From positions 4,042,501 through 4,106,500 of the forward strand of contig NZ_CP165727.1 of assembly GCF_041200175.1 (NCBI RefSeq): a stretch of DNA of 64,000 nucleotides, in the 5' to 3' direction. The stretch is from Streptomyces sp. R33. Its GTDB lineage: Bacteria > Actinomycetota > Actinomycetes > Streptomycetales > Streptomycetaceae. Within the stretch, counting starts at the first letter, position 1, and each line of letters opens with the position of its first letter. The position numbers were made by a program, and so were the translations under genes. Below, in pieces: positions 6,569 through 14,644 of this stretch. The notes under the pieces are model-generated. The model was not told where the DNA came from. It saw only the letters and a list, made by a program, of their open reading frames with translations, and did not search any database.

Positions 6569-8422
6569 TCAGCCGCCCAGCAGGGTGACGTCGCGGACTG
6601 CGCCCTTGTCGGCGCTCGTCGCCATCGCCGCGTACGCACGCAGGGCCGCCGAGACCTTGCGCTCACGGTTCTTCGGGGCGTAAACGCCGCCCAGGGCCTC
6701 GTGGCGGGCAGCCAGCGTGGCCTCGTCGACCAGGAGCTCGATCGAGCGGTTCGGAATGTCGATCCGGATCCGGTCGCCGTCCTCGACCACGGCGATGTCG
6801 CCGCCCGAGGCCGCCTCCGGGGAGGCGTGGCCGATGGACAGGCCCGACGTACCGCCGGAGAAGCGGCCGTCCGTGACCAGCGCGCAGACCTTGCCGAGGC
6901 CGCGGCCCTTCAGGAACGACGTCGGGTAGAGCATCTCCTGCATGCCGGGACCGCCGCGCGGGCCCTCGTACCGGATGACGACGACGTCGCCCGCCTTGAT
7001 CTCCTTGCGGAGGATCTTGTCGACCGCCTCGTCCTGCGATTCACAGACGACGGCCGGGCCCTCGAAGGTCCAGATCGACTCGTCGACGCCGGCCGTCTTC
7101 ACCACGCACCCGTCGACCGCGATGTTGCCGCGCAGGACCGCCAGCCCGCCGTCCTTCGAGTACGCGTGCTGCACCGACCGGATGCAGCCGCCCTCGGCGT
7201 CGAGGTCCAGGGTGTCCCAGCGCTCGGACTGGGAGAAGGCGGTGGCGGAGCGGACGCAGCCGGGGGCCGCGTGCCACAGCTCCATGGCCTCCTCCGAGGC
7301 CGTGCCGCTGCGGGCGTCCCACTTCGCGAGCCAGTCCTCCAGGTTCTCGGAGTGGACCGTGGTGACGTCCTTGTTCAGGAGCCCGCCGCGGTGCAGCTCG
7401 CCGAGGATGGCGGGGATACCGCCGGCCCGGTGGATGTCCTCCATGTAGTACGTGCCGCCGGGCGCCACGTTCGGCGCGACCTTGGCCAGGCACGGGACCC
7501 GCCTCGACACCTCGTCGATGTCGGTGAGGTCGTACTCCAGGCCCGCCTCCTGCGCGGCGGCCAGCAGGTGCAGGATCGTGTTCGTCGAGCCGCCCATGGC
7601 GATGTCGAGGGCCATGGCGTTCTCGAAGGCCTGGCGGGTCGCGATGGAGCGCGGCAGGACCGAGTGGTCGTCCTGCTCGTAGTACCGCTTGGTGATCTCG
7701 ACGACCGTGCGGCCGGCGTCCTCGTACAGGGCGCGGCGGGCGGTGTGCGTGGCGAGGACGGAGCCGTTGCCGGGGAGGGCCAGACCGATGGCTTCGGCGA
7801 GGCAGTTCATCGAGTTGGCGGTGAACATGCCGCTGCACGACCCACAGGTCGGACAGGCGTTCTCCTCGATCCGCAGCACGTCCTCGTCGGAGACGTTCTC
7901 GTTGGACGCGTCGACCATGGCGTCGATCAGGTCGAGCTTGCGGACGGTGCCGTCGACGAGGATGGCCTGGCCGGCCTCCATCGGGCCGCCCGACACGAAC
8001 ACGACGGGGATGTTGAGGCGCATGGCGGCCATCAGCATGCCGGGCGTGATCTTGTCGCAGTTGGAGATGCAGATGAGCGCGTCGGCGCAGTGCGCCTCGA
8101 CCATGTACTCCACGCTGTCCGCGATCAGGTCGCGGGAGGGCAGGGAGTACAGCATGCCGCCGTGGCCCATGGCGATGCCGTCGTCGACCGCGATGGTGTT
8201 GAACTCGCGCGGGACGGCGCCCGCGGCGCGGATGGCGTCGGAGACGATCCGGCCGACGGGGGCCAGGTGCGTGTGCCCGGGGACGAACTCGGTGAACGAG
8301 TTGGCGACCGCGATGATCGGCTTCCCGATGTCCTCGCTCGCTACGCCCGACGCACGCATAAGGGCGCGTGCGCCCGCCATGTTGCGGCCGTGGGTGACGG
8401 TGCGGGACCTCAGCTCGGGCAT
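6569..8422 (-). CDS. ilvD: Dihydroxy-acid dehydratase
   Basis: Converts 2,3-dihydroxy-isovalerate and its isoleucine counterpart to the 2-keto acids in branched-chain amino acid synthesis. The 617-aa protein shows the conserved cluster-ligand segments CISNCDKITPGM and CPTCGSCSGMFTANSMN, the FVSGGPMEAG motif and the C-terminal DGRFSGGTSG block of the IlvD/Edd family. The ATG at 8422 has a GGGGAG ribosome site with 8-nt spacing; a GTG three codons upstream overlaps that site and is less likely. It is monocistronic and convergent with the kinase gene. The length is usual for the longer iron-sulfur IlvD class. Confidence 0.96.
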   Translation of the reverse strand: MPELRSRTVTHGRNMAGARALMRASGVASEDIGKPIIAVANSFTEFVPGHTHLAPVGRIVSDAIRAAGAVPREFNTIAVDDGIAMGHGGMLYSLPSRDLIADSVEYMVEAHCADALICISNCDKITPGMLMAAMRLNIPVVFVSGGPMEAGQAILVDGTVRKLDLIDAMVDASNENVSDEDVLRIEENACPTCGSCSGMFTANSMNCLAEAIGLALPGNGSVLATHTARRALYEDAGRTVVEITKRYYEQDDHSVLPRSIATRQAFENAMALDIAMGGSTNTILHLLAAAQEAGLEYDLTDIDEVSRRVPCLAKVAPNVAPGGTYYMEDIHRAGGIPAILGELHRGGLLNKDVTTVHSENLEDWLAKWDARSGTASEEAMELWHAAPGCVRSATAFSQSERWDTLDLDAEGGCIRSVQHAYSKDGGLAVLRGNIAVDGCVVKTAGVDESIWTFEGPAVVCESQDEAVDKILRKEIKAGDVVVIRYEGPRGGPGMQEMLYPTSFLKGRGLGKVCALVTDGRFSGGTSGLSIGHASPEAASGGDIAVVEDGDRIRIDIPNRSIELLVDEATLAARHEALGGVYAPKNRERKVSAALRAYAAMATSADKGAVRDVTLLGG

Positions 8423-8555
8423 CGGGTTCACTCCCCATGAGTGCGGTGGCGCGAGGCGCCGGCCGCGACTGTACGACTGTGGATATGGCTCGGTTACGAG
8501 GCTACGCCCCTGGCCCGGGATGCGGACAGGTTGTCCGCATGACGGGACGCCCGGC

Positions 8556-9173
8556 TCATTCCTCGGTCAAGTAGCGCTGGAGGGTCGGGGCCACCAGGGC
8601 GACGATGGCCTCCGGGTCGGCGGACGCGAGGGGCTCGACCTGGACCACGTACCGCAGGAGCGCGATGCCGATCATGTGGGAGGCGGCGAGCTCGGCGCGG
8701 AAGGTGGGGTCGGGGACCTCGAGGTCGGCCGCGACCCGTTCCAGGACCCGGCGCAGGACCAGCCGGCGCAGCACGGCGGCCGCGGCCTCGTGCGTGAGGG
8801 CGGAGCGGACGACGGCGAGGAGCGGGGCCCGGGTGGCCGGGTTCTCCCAGACCCCCAGGAAATAACGCGCGAGCCGCTCGCCGATGCCGTCGGGGCCCTC
8901 TCCCACGATCGCGGGGACGACGAGGGCGGGCTCCATCGTGACCTCGATGGCGGCGGCGAAGAGGTCGTCCTTGCTGCCGAAGTAGTGGTGGACCAGCGCC
9001 GGGTCCACGCCGGCGACCTTCGCGATGCCGCGTACGGACGTCTTGTCGTACCCGCGCTCCGCGAACACCTCGCGGGCCGCGAGCCGGATCCGCTCCTGGG
9101 TGCCGGGGCCGTCGTCGGCCTCGTCCTGACGGGGCCGGCCGGGGCCGCGGCGCGGCTTGGCGGGTTCCGTCAT
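8556..9173 (-). CDS. TetR family transcriptional regulator
   Basis: A 205-aa DNA-binding repressor. After a basic N-terminal stretch (KPRRGPGRPRQ) comes the TetR helix-turn-helix (RIRLAAREVFAERGYDKTSVRGIAKVAGVDPALVHHYFGSKDDLFAAA). The C-terminal ligand domain is helical; its ligand cannot be told. The ATG overlaps the stop codon of the upstream sugar isomerase gene by four bases (ATGA), so the regulator is co-translated with it, and it may control that gene or a nearby unit. ilvD lies about 130 bp downstream on the same strand. Confidence 0.93.
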   Translation of the reverse strand: MTEPAKPRRGPGRPRQDEADDGPGTQERIRLAAREVFAERGYDKTSVRGIAKVAGVDPALVHHYFGSKDDLFAAAIEVTMEPALVVPAIVGEGPDGIGERLARYFLGVWENPATRAPLLAVVRSALTHEAAAAVLRRLVLRRVLERVAADLEVPDPTFRAELAASHMIGIALLRYVVQVEPLASADPEAIVALVAPTLQRYLTEE

Positions 9174-10006
9174 GGCCGGGGGGTCCGGACCGGGGTGGCA
9201 CTGGCACTGGCCGCGAGGTGGAGCCGGGTGAAGGCCAGGGCCTCGGCGAGGTCGGCCTCGCGCTCCGCGGAGGACATCGCGCGGCGGGTGTTCACCTCGA
9301 TGACGACGTGCCCGGCGAAGGAACGGGCGGCGAGACGTTCCAGCAGCTCGGCGCAGGGCTGGGTGCCGCGGCCGGGGACGAGGTGCTCGTCCTTGGCCGA
9401 GCCGTTCCCGTCAGCGAGGTGCACGTGCGCGAGCCGGTCCCCCATGCGGTCGATCATCGCGGTGGCGTCCGTACGGGCGGTGGCGGTATGCGAAAGATCG
9501 ACGGTGAAATGCCGGTAGTCGTCTTTGGTGACGTCCCACTCGGGGGCGTAGGCCAGCATCTCCCGGTCCCGGTACCGCCACGGGTACATGTTCTCGACGG
9601 CGAACCGGACGTCGGTCTCGTCGGCCATCCGCCAGATGCCGCTGACGAAGTCCCGCGCGTACTGCCGCTGCCACCGGAAGGGCGGGTGCACGACGACGGT
9701 GGAGGCCCCCAGCCGCTCGGCCGCGGCCTGCGCGCGCTGGAGCTTGGTCCAGGGATCGGTGGACCACACGCGCTGCGTGATCAACAGACAAGGGGCGTGG
9801 ACGGCAAGGATCGGCACCTGATGCTGATCCGAAAGCCGCCGCAGCGCATCGATGTCCTGGCTGACCGGATCCGTCCAGACCATCACCTCGACGCCGTCGT
9901 ACCCGAGGCGCGCGGCGATCTCGAAGGCGGTCGCCGTCGACTCCGGGTACACGGAGGCGGTGGAGAGGGCGACTTTCGCGGTCGGGATCCGGACTGGTTT
10001 TGCCAC
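9170..10006 (-). CDS. Sugar phosphate isomerase/epimerase (xylose isomerase-like TIM barrel)
   Basis: A TIM-barrel protein of about 278 aa in the AP endonuclease 2/xylose isomerase-like family. Metal-ligand style motifs are visible: VEVMVWTDP, VHAPCLL, VVHPPF, FAVENMYPW (Glu), FTVDLSHTAT (Asp/His), HVHLADG, and VIEVNTRR near the end. The actual substrate is not predictable; relatives act on myo-inositol derivatives and keto-sugars. The GTG at 10006 is chosen because conserved sequence starts just after it, but no good ribosome site is seen and an upstream GTG remains possible. It is coupled by ATGA overlap to the downstream TetR gene and is preceded by a long gene-free region. Confidence 0.85.
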   Translation of the reverse strand: MAKPVRIPTAKVALSTASVYPESTATAFEIAARLGYDGVEVMVWTDPVSQDIDALRRLSDQHQVPILAVHAPCLLITQRVWSTDPWTKLQRAQAAAERLGASTVVVHPPFRWQRQYARDFVSGIWRMADETDVRFAVENMYPWRYRDREMLAYAPEWDVTKDDYRHFTVDLSHTATARTDATAMIDRMGDRLAHVHLADGNGSAKDEHLVPGRGTQPCAELLERLAARSFAGHVVIEVNTRRAMSSAEREADLAEALAFTRLHLAASASATPVRTPRP

Positions 10007-10768
10007 GGGGACAGGGTACGGGGCGCAGCCGCCGAGGACCGTGACGCCGGCCACGCCGACCCGCACCCGGGAGCGGGCCGCAGGGACTCGGTGGTGTCCG
10101 GGGCATCGCGCCACGGCCGCATCACCCGCTCCAGGGTGGCGAGTTCGCGGCACACGCGCGCACCGGGTCCGGGCGGCGATCCCGACCGCCGCGCCTGTCG
10201 GGCGAGGTGCACGCCACGGCCCCGGCGCCGAATCCAGAACCCGCGCCCCGGCCCTCATGCGCGCGCCCGGGCAGCCGAGAGCCGCTATACCAGCCGAAGC
10301 GCGTAGCGATCTGATGCGTGCCGGCCGCCTGCCCGGCGCCGAGGGGTGGCCTGGTCGCTGTCCTACTCCGGCTGGGCCGGCCCCGACCCGGGGCGGGCCT
10401 GCTCATGGGCCCCGGCCGGGCATCCGGATCCCCCGGAACCAAGGCTCGCGATCGCTGATGCTGCCCTGCTCAAGGCTGGTGTCCAGGTGACCGTCCTTTT
10501 GGGGGCTTCCCGACAGTCCTTGTCTTTCCGGGGCGGGACGGGCGGTCAAGGGGGGCCGAAGGCCCTCGCGAAGCGACGCGAAGCGCCCTTGAGGGCCCGG
10601 CCCGACACGGAGAGACGATGGGACTGGCGGGAAACCCCCGAACCGTCTCTGATCCAGACCCCCAGGCATGCCGCCCCAGGGCCCCGGCCCTCCAGGCAGC
10701 GCCAGCCTGAGCAAAATGCCGCCAAGGCCGACCCCGCCGAAGGCCCCGCCCGCACCGTGCGGGCCTCG
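10007..10768. other. Gene-free region of about 760 bp
   Basis: No open frame here has the codon bias or conserved motifs of a real gene. The region upstream of the sugar isomerase (10007-10300) should hold its promoter, but I cannot place one. The part nearest the Ppx gene holds the long inverted repeat annotated at 10498-10642 and a further 7-bp inverted repeat (AGAGACG at 10611-10617 with CGTCTCT at 10644-10650). The segment from 10651 to 10768 is GC-rich and featureless to my eye. Confidence 0.6.
10498..10642. repeat. Long imperfect inverted repeat with GAA-loop mini-hairpins
   Basis: The left arm (10498-10552) and right arm (10586-10642) are complementary over about 55 bp with scattered mismatches. 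The best blocks are TTCCCGACAGTCC (10507-10519) with GGACTGGCGGGAA (10621-10633, one mismatch) and TCAAGGG (10546-10552) with CCCTTGA (10586-10592). The 33-bp centre is itself structured: GGGCC-GAA-GGCCC, then CGC-GAA-GCG twice in tandem. A transcript from either strand would fold into a long arm topped by three small GAA-loop hairpins. It resembles palindromic intergenic elements that I recall seeing in other Streptomyces, or a MITE remnant. No gene lies inside it. Confidence 0.7.
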
Positions 10769-11695
10769 CTACGGGAGGTGGTCCAGGCGGCGGAGGATGA
10801 CGCCCTCGCGGAGGGCCCAGGGGCAGATCTCGAGTTCGTCGACGCCGAAGAGGTCCATCGCACCCTCCGCGACCAGCGCCCCCGCCAGCAGCTGGGACGC
10901 GCGGCCCTCCGAGACGCCCGGGAGGGCGGCCCGCTGCGCGGTCGTCATCGACGCGAGCCTCGGCACCCACTCCTCCAGGGACTTGCGGGTCAGGTCCCGC
11001 TGTACGTACAGCCCGTCCGCCGAGCGCGCCGCGCCCGCGATGCGGGCCAGCTGCCGGAACGTCTTCGACGTCGCCACCACGTGGTCCGGCGCCCCGAAGC
11101 GGCTGAACTCGCCGACCGTGCGCGCGATCTGCGCCCGCGCGTGCCGCCGCAGGGCCCGTACGTCCGCCGCGTCCGGCGGGTCGCCCGGGAGCCAGCCCGT
11201 GGTGAGGCGGCCCGCGCCCAGCGGCAGCGAGACCGCCGCGTCGGGGTCCTCGTCGATGCCGTACGCGATCTCCAGCGAGCCGCCGCCGATGTCGAGGACC
11301 AGCAGCTTGCCCGCGGACCAGCCGAACCAGCGGCGGACGGCGAGGAACGTCAGCCGCGCCTCGTCCTCGCCGCTGAGGATGGGGAGGTCGACGCCGGTCT
11401 CGAGCTTCACCCGGGCCAGGACCTCGTCCGCGTTGGTGGCCTCGCGCACGGCGCTGGTCGCGAACGGCAGCACGTCCTCGCAGCCCTTGTCCTCGGCGGC
11501 CTGCGCGGCCTCGCCGATCACCGATACGAGGCGCTCTATGCCTGCCGGGGTGACCGCTCCGGCCTCATCGAGCAGCTCCGCCAGCCGCAGTTCCACCTTG
11601 TGCGAGTGCGCCGGCTGCGGGCGCGCGCCGGGGTGCGCGTCCACCACCAGCAGATGGATCGTGTTCGAACCCACATCAAGGACACCGAGTCTCAT
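10769..11695 (-). CDS. Exopolyphosphatase / pppGpp phosphatase family protein (Ppx/GppA)
   Basis: A 308-aa member of the actin-like ATPase-fold Ppx/GppA family, which hydrolyses inorganic polyphosphate or the stringent-response nucleotide pppGpp. The phosphate-binding motifs are clear: DVGSNTIHLLV at the N-terminus, PFATSAVREATN, SGEDEARLTF and DIGGGSLEIAYG. It lacks the C-terminal HD domain of long Ppx proteins, like the short actinobacterial forms. Whether it prefers polyphosphate or pppGpp cannot be decided from sequence. The ATG at 11695 starts at the conserved MRLGVLDVGS. It is divergent from the gene at 11759 with 63 bp between. Confidence 0.92.
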   Translation of the reverse strand: MRLGVLDVGSNTIHLLVVDAHPGARPQPAHSHKVELRLAELLDEAGAVTPAGIERLVSVIGEAAQAAEDKGCEDVLPFATSAVREATNADEVLARVKLETGVDLPILSGEDEARLTFLAVRRWFGWSAGKLLVLDIGGGSLEIAYGIDEDPDAAVSLPLGAGRLTTGWLPGDPPDAADVRALRRHARAQIARTVGEFSRFGAPDHVVATSKTFRQLARIAGAARSADGLYVQRDLTRKSLEEWVPRLASMTTAQRAALPGVSEGRASQLLAGALVAEGAMDLFGVDELEICPWALREGVILRRLDHLP

Positions 11696-11758
11696 ACGAG
11701 GAAACGCTACTGTGCGGCTGGAGTATGGGTGGCGTAAGGGGCGCTTAGGCTTGGGTTT

Positions 11759-12643
11759 GTGCCAAATACGAAGAAGGCCAACAAGTCCAAGCCCGCCGGG
11801 AAGCCCGAGAAGGCCGCAAAGGCCGACGACCTCAAGCAGGCCGCCAAGGCCAAGCCGGCCAAGAAGGCGAAGCCCCAGGCCAAAGCCCCGGTCGCGCGTG
11901 ACGACGAGAAGGGGCTCGACTTCCCGCGGGCCTGGGTGGAGTTCCCCGACCCCGCCGATGCCGAGCAGGTCTTCCGCTGCGACCTGACCTGGCTGACCTC
12001 CCGCTGGACCTGCATCTTCGGCAGCGGCTGCCAGGGCATCCAGGCCGGCCGGGCCGATGACGGCTGCTGCACCCTCGGCGCGCACTTCTCGGACGAGGAC
12101 GACGAGAAGCGGGTCGCCGAGCACGTGGCACGGCTGACCCCCGAGCTGTGGCAGTTCCACGACGTCGGCAGCGAGACCGGCTGGACGCAGCACGACGACG
12201 ACGGGGAGAAGCAGACCCGCCGCTGGGACGGCGCGTGCATCTTCCTGAACCGGCCCGGGTTCCCCGCCGGCGCCGGGTGCTCGCTGCACATCCTGGCGCT
12301 GAAGAGCGGCCAGGAGCCGCTGGAGACCAAGCCCGACGTGTGCTGGCAGCTGCCGATCCGCCGGACGTACGAGTGGATCGACCGGCCGGACGACACCCGC
12401 GTGCTGCAGGTGTCGATCGGCGAGTACGACCGGCGCGGCTGGGGCCCGGGCGGGCACGACCTGCACTGGTGGTGCACGTCGGCGACGTCCGCGCACGGCG
12501 CCGGCGAGCCGGTGTACGTGTCGTACCGCGCCGAGCTGACGGAGCTGATGGGCAAGGAGGGGTACGAGGCCCTCGTGAAGCTGTGCGAGGCGCGGCTGTC
12601 CTCGCTGCTGCCGATGGCTCCGCACCCCGCGGACCCGGCGTAG
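11759..12643 (+). CDS. Cys-rich conserved hypothetical protein with Lys/Ala-rich leader
   Basis: A 294-aa protein. The first ~45 residues are a Lys/Ala-rich, histone-H1-like leader (KKANKSKPAGKPEKAAKADD). The rest is a globular domain with conserved-looking Cys and Trp residues (CDLTWLTSRWTCIFGSGCQGI, DDGCCTLGAHF, GACIFLNRPGFPAGAGCSLH, DVCWQLP, DLHWWC) resembling DUF3109-type cytosolic proteins, which have been proposed to bind metal. Function unknown. The GTG start follows an AT-poor leader with no strong ribosome site. It is divergent from the Ppx gene. Its stop codon falls inside the first unit of a 20-bp tandem repeat. Confidence 0.85.
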   Translation: MPNTKKANKSKPAGKPEKAAKADDLKQAAKAKPAKKAKPQAKAPVARDDEKGLDFPRAWVEFPDPADAEQVFRCDLTWLTSRWTCIFGSGCQGIQAGRADDGCCTLGAHFSDEDDEKRVAEHVARLTPELWQFHDVGSETGWTQHDDDGEKQTRRWDGACIFLNRPGFPAGAGCSLHILALKSGQEPLETKPDVCWQLPIRRTYEWIDRPDDTRVLQVSIGEYDRRGWGPGGHDLHWWCTSATSAHGAGEPVYVSYRAELTELMGKEGYEALVKLCEARLSSLLPMAPHPADPA

Positions 12644-12699
12644 CCGATAGCGGACCCGCGTAGCCGATAGCCGACCCGGGTAGCCGACAGCAGACCCGG
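12640..12699. repeat. Three-copy 20-bp tandem repeat spanning a stop codon
   Basis: Units at 12640-12659, 12660-12679 and 12680-12699 follow GTAGCCGATAGCSGACCCGS with a few changes in the third copy, and the tail of a partial copy precedes them inside the coding sequence. Each unit places a TAG in the same register, so slippage by whole units would still leave a stop codon for the upstream gene. It fills the convergent gap between the genes at 11759 and 12701. Confidence 0.85.
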
Positions 12700-12700
12700 C

Positions 12701-14425
12701 CTAGCCCGCCGGACCGCTCGGGGCCGCGGGCGGGGAAACCGTTCCTTCTGAGGCGCTCGGCGTCGGAGTGGGGGTCGGTGTGGGCGTCGGCGTGGGGCTG
12801 GGGGTTTCCGTCGGCGTCGGGGTGGGCGTCGGGGTCCGCGTCGGGTGCGTGGGCTCCGTCGGCGTGGGCGCCGGGCGGCCGCGACCCTGGATGGAGACCA
12901 CCGTGCCGCCGGGGTCCACGCCGACCCGGGCGGACCAGGCGCCCACGGGCTGGGCCTCGGTGTCCACGGCGATCTGCAGGGTGACCGATTCTCCTGGGGC
13001 CAGCGTGCCCGCGGTCCGGCTCGCGCGCAGCCAGGGGGCGTCGGACCAGAGCCGCCAGTCCACCGGGGCCCCGCCGGACGCGGTGAGTGTGAGCAGGGTG
13101 GTGCTCCCGCGCGAGGAGGCGGCGACGGAGAGCCGGCCGGGGTTCCCGGCCCGGTCGGGGGCCGCGGTCGGCCCGGTGCTGATCACCTCGACGGAGACGT
13201 CGGGGGTGTCCGGGGCGGCGCTGCCCGTGGCGAAGCCGGGCTCGCCGGTGGTGTGGGCGGTGTTGCCGGCGTTCTCGTACGCGCGCAGCGGGCGGCCGTC
13301 CTGGTGCGGGACCGGGATCTCGGACTCGCTCGCGGAGATCCGGGTGGACTCCGAGCCGACGCTTTCGCCGGTCTCCGGGGCGCCTCGGTACGCGGCCCAC
13401 AGCGCGAGGACCGGCGCCGCGACCACGGTGGCGACGACGGTGGTGGTCACGGCCCGGGCGCGCAGCCGGTCGCGGCGGGCCGCGCGGTCCCGGGGGTCCA
13501 TCGGGAAGCCCGCGCGGTCGAAGCGCGGGCCGGGACGGCGGCGGCGCCGGCCGCTGCCGCCGGAGTGGAGCATGGCCGCGCGGACGGCGGTGCGCGGGGC
13601 GGGGACCAGCGGGAGCGCCGCGTGGATGCCGCCGGTGCCGGGCCAGGGGGCGGCGGCGTCGACGCGTTCGGCGACGCGGCGGCAGCGGGGGCAGTCGTCG
13701 ACGTGGCGGACCAGCTCGGCGCGCAGGGTGGTGGACAGGAGCACCTGGCCGTCGCCGGTGAGCCGGGAGACGGAGGGGCAGCTGCCGGTCTCCACGACGG
13801 CGAGGGCGGCGCGGGTCCGCTCCACCTCGCAGGCGGCGCCGGCCAGCAGCTCCCGGGCGGTGGCGGGGGGCGTGCCGAGGACGGCGGCGAGTTCGGGGAC
13901 GCCGAGGCGGTGGCGGACGGCGAGTTCGAGGGCCTCGCGCTGCGCGGGCGTGGTCCCGGCGGCTTCGGGCCAGGCGAGGCGGGCCAGCTCGGTGCGCCGG
14001 TAGGCATTCACGTCCAGGGAGCGGTGCACCTCCGGCGCGTGCTCGGGATCTGTGCGCTCCGGCGTGCGCCGGGCGGAATGCGCTCCCTGCCGGGTCCGCC
14101 GGTGCTCGGCCAGCCGCTGCAGACAGCCCCAGCGGGCGAGGGCGTACAGCCAGGCCCGCCGGCCCCCCTCGTCGGGACATCGGCCGGGGTGCCGCTCGGC
14201 GACGGCGAGGACGTCGGCGAGCACCTCGGTGGCGGTGTCGTGGTCGCAGAGGACCGACAGGCAGTACGTGAACAGGCCGTCGAGGTACGGCTCGTGCCGG
14301 AAGGGGGGCTGCTGCTGTTCTCCTCCGGGGCCTTCGCGGCCTTCGGGGCCCTCGGGGGGCGTGCGCCCGTGCGCCGGGTGTGCGCCGGTGCGCTGGGCGG
14401 GGCTCTCCTGGTTGCTGCTGTTCAC
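12701..14425 (-). CDS. Sigma-70-like / zinc-finger / transmembrane / BACON domain fusion protein
   Basis: A 574-aa membrane protein of unusual design. A disordered Pro/Gly-rich start (1-42) is followed by a helical segment resembling ECF sigma region 2 (about 44-115, HEPYLDGLFTYCLSVLCDHD) and a second resembling region 4 (about 145-200, TTPAQREALELAVRHRLGVPELAAVLG). Next comes an anti-sigma-like zinc motif HVDDCPRC (H-x3-C-x2-C, about 235-245), a single membrane helix (about 325-346), and outside the membrane a BACON-like beta domain (about 430-515, VDWRLWSDAPWLRASRTAGTLAPGES), ending in a Pro-Thr repeat tail. This looks like a tethered sigma-like regulator or a degenerate one used as a scaffold. 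The start is a GTG with a weak ribosome site. It is convergent with the upstream hypothetical gene and divergent from radA. Confidence 0.85.
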   Translation of the reverse strand: MNSSNQESPAQRTGAHPAHGRTPPEGPEGREGPGGEQQQPPFRHEPYLDGLFTYCLSVLCDHDTATEVLADVLAVAERHPGRCPDEGGRRAWLYALARWGCLQRLAEHRRTRQGAHSARRTPERTDPEHAPEVHRSLDVNAYRRTELARLAWPEAAGTTPAQREALELAVRHRLGVPELAAVLGTPPATARELLAGAACEVERTRAALAVVETGSCPSVSRLTGDGQVLLSTTLRAELVRHVDDCPRCRRVAERVDAAAPWPGTGGIHAALPLVPAPRTAVRAAMLHSGGSGRRRRRPGPRFDRAGFPMDPRDRAARRDRLRARAVTTTVVATVVAAPVLALWAAYRGAPETGESVGSESTRISASESEIPVPHQDGRPLRAYENAGNTAHTTGEPGFATGSAAPDTPDVSVEVISTGPTAAPDRAGNPGRLSVAASSRGSTTLLTLTASGGAPVDWRLWSDAPWLRASRTAGTLAPGESVTLQIAVDTEAQPVGAWSARVGVDPGGTVVSIQGRGRPAPTPTEPTHPTRTPTPTPTPTETPSPTPTPTPTPTPTPSASEGTVSPPAAPSGPAG

Positions 14426-14542
14426 CCTGGCGAAGGTAGGCCGCAGGCCGGTGACGGCCGTGAAGCCTTCAGCTGTTTTAGCCCTTACGGGTGAACAGAT
14501 CGAACCCGTGCTGACAGCGGCCCTGACGTCTGGCGCGCGGGC

Positions 14543-14600
14543 CGGGGTGCGGACGGGGGTTCGGGCCGGGCGCGGGCCGGGGCGGGGGCCGGGGCGGGGG
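14543..14600 (+). repeat. G-run array upstream of radA
   Basis: The + strand carries at least seven runs of three to five G separated by one to four bases, including a near-perfect 12-bp duplication (CCGGGGCGGGGG twice, ending at 14600). This fits a G-quadruplex-forming motif on the radA coding strand, about 45 bp before its ATG, close to where a promoter should lie. Confidence 0.6.
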
Positions 14601-14644
14601 CCAGGACGCGGGCGCTGTCACAGGGTCCGGATACCGTGGGCCGC

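Noticed and set aside
8556..9173. TetR regulator as the repressor for the palindrome at 3013-3034
   Set aside because: It is over 5 kb away, belongs to a different operon, and no copy of the palindrome is seen near its own start.
12640..12699. CRISPR-like array
   Set aside because: Three directly joined 20-bp units without spacers and without cas genes; a simple tandem repeat.
12755..12860. GTCGGCGTGGGG-type repeat as an intergenic repeat array
   Set aside because: It is the in-frame Pro-Thr repeat tail of the BACON fusion protein, not a separate element.
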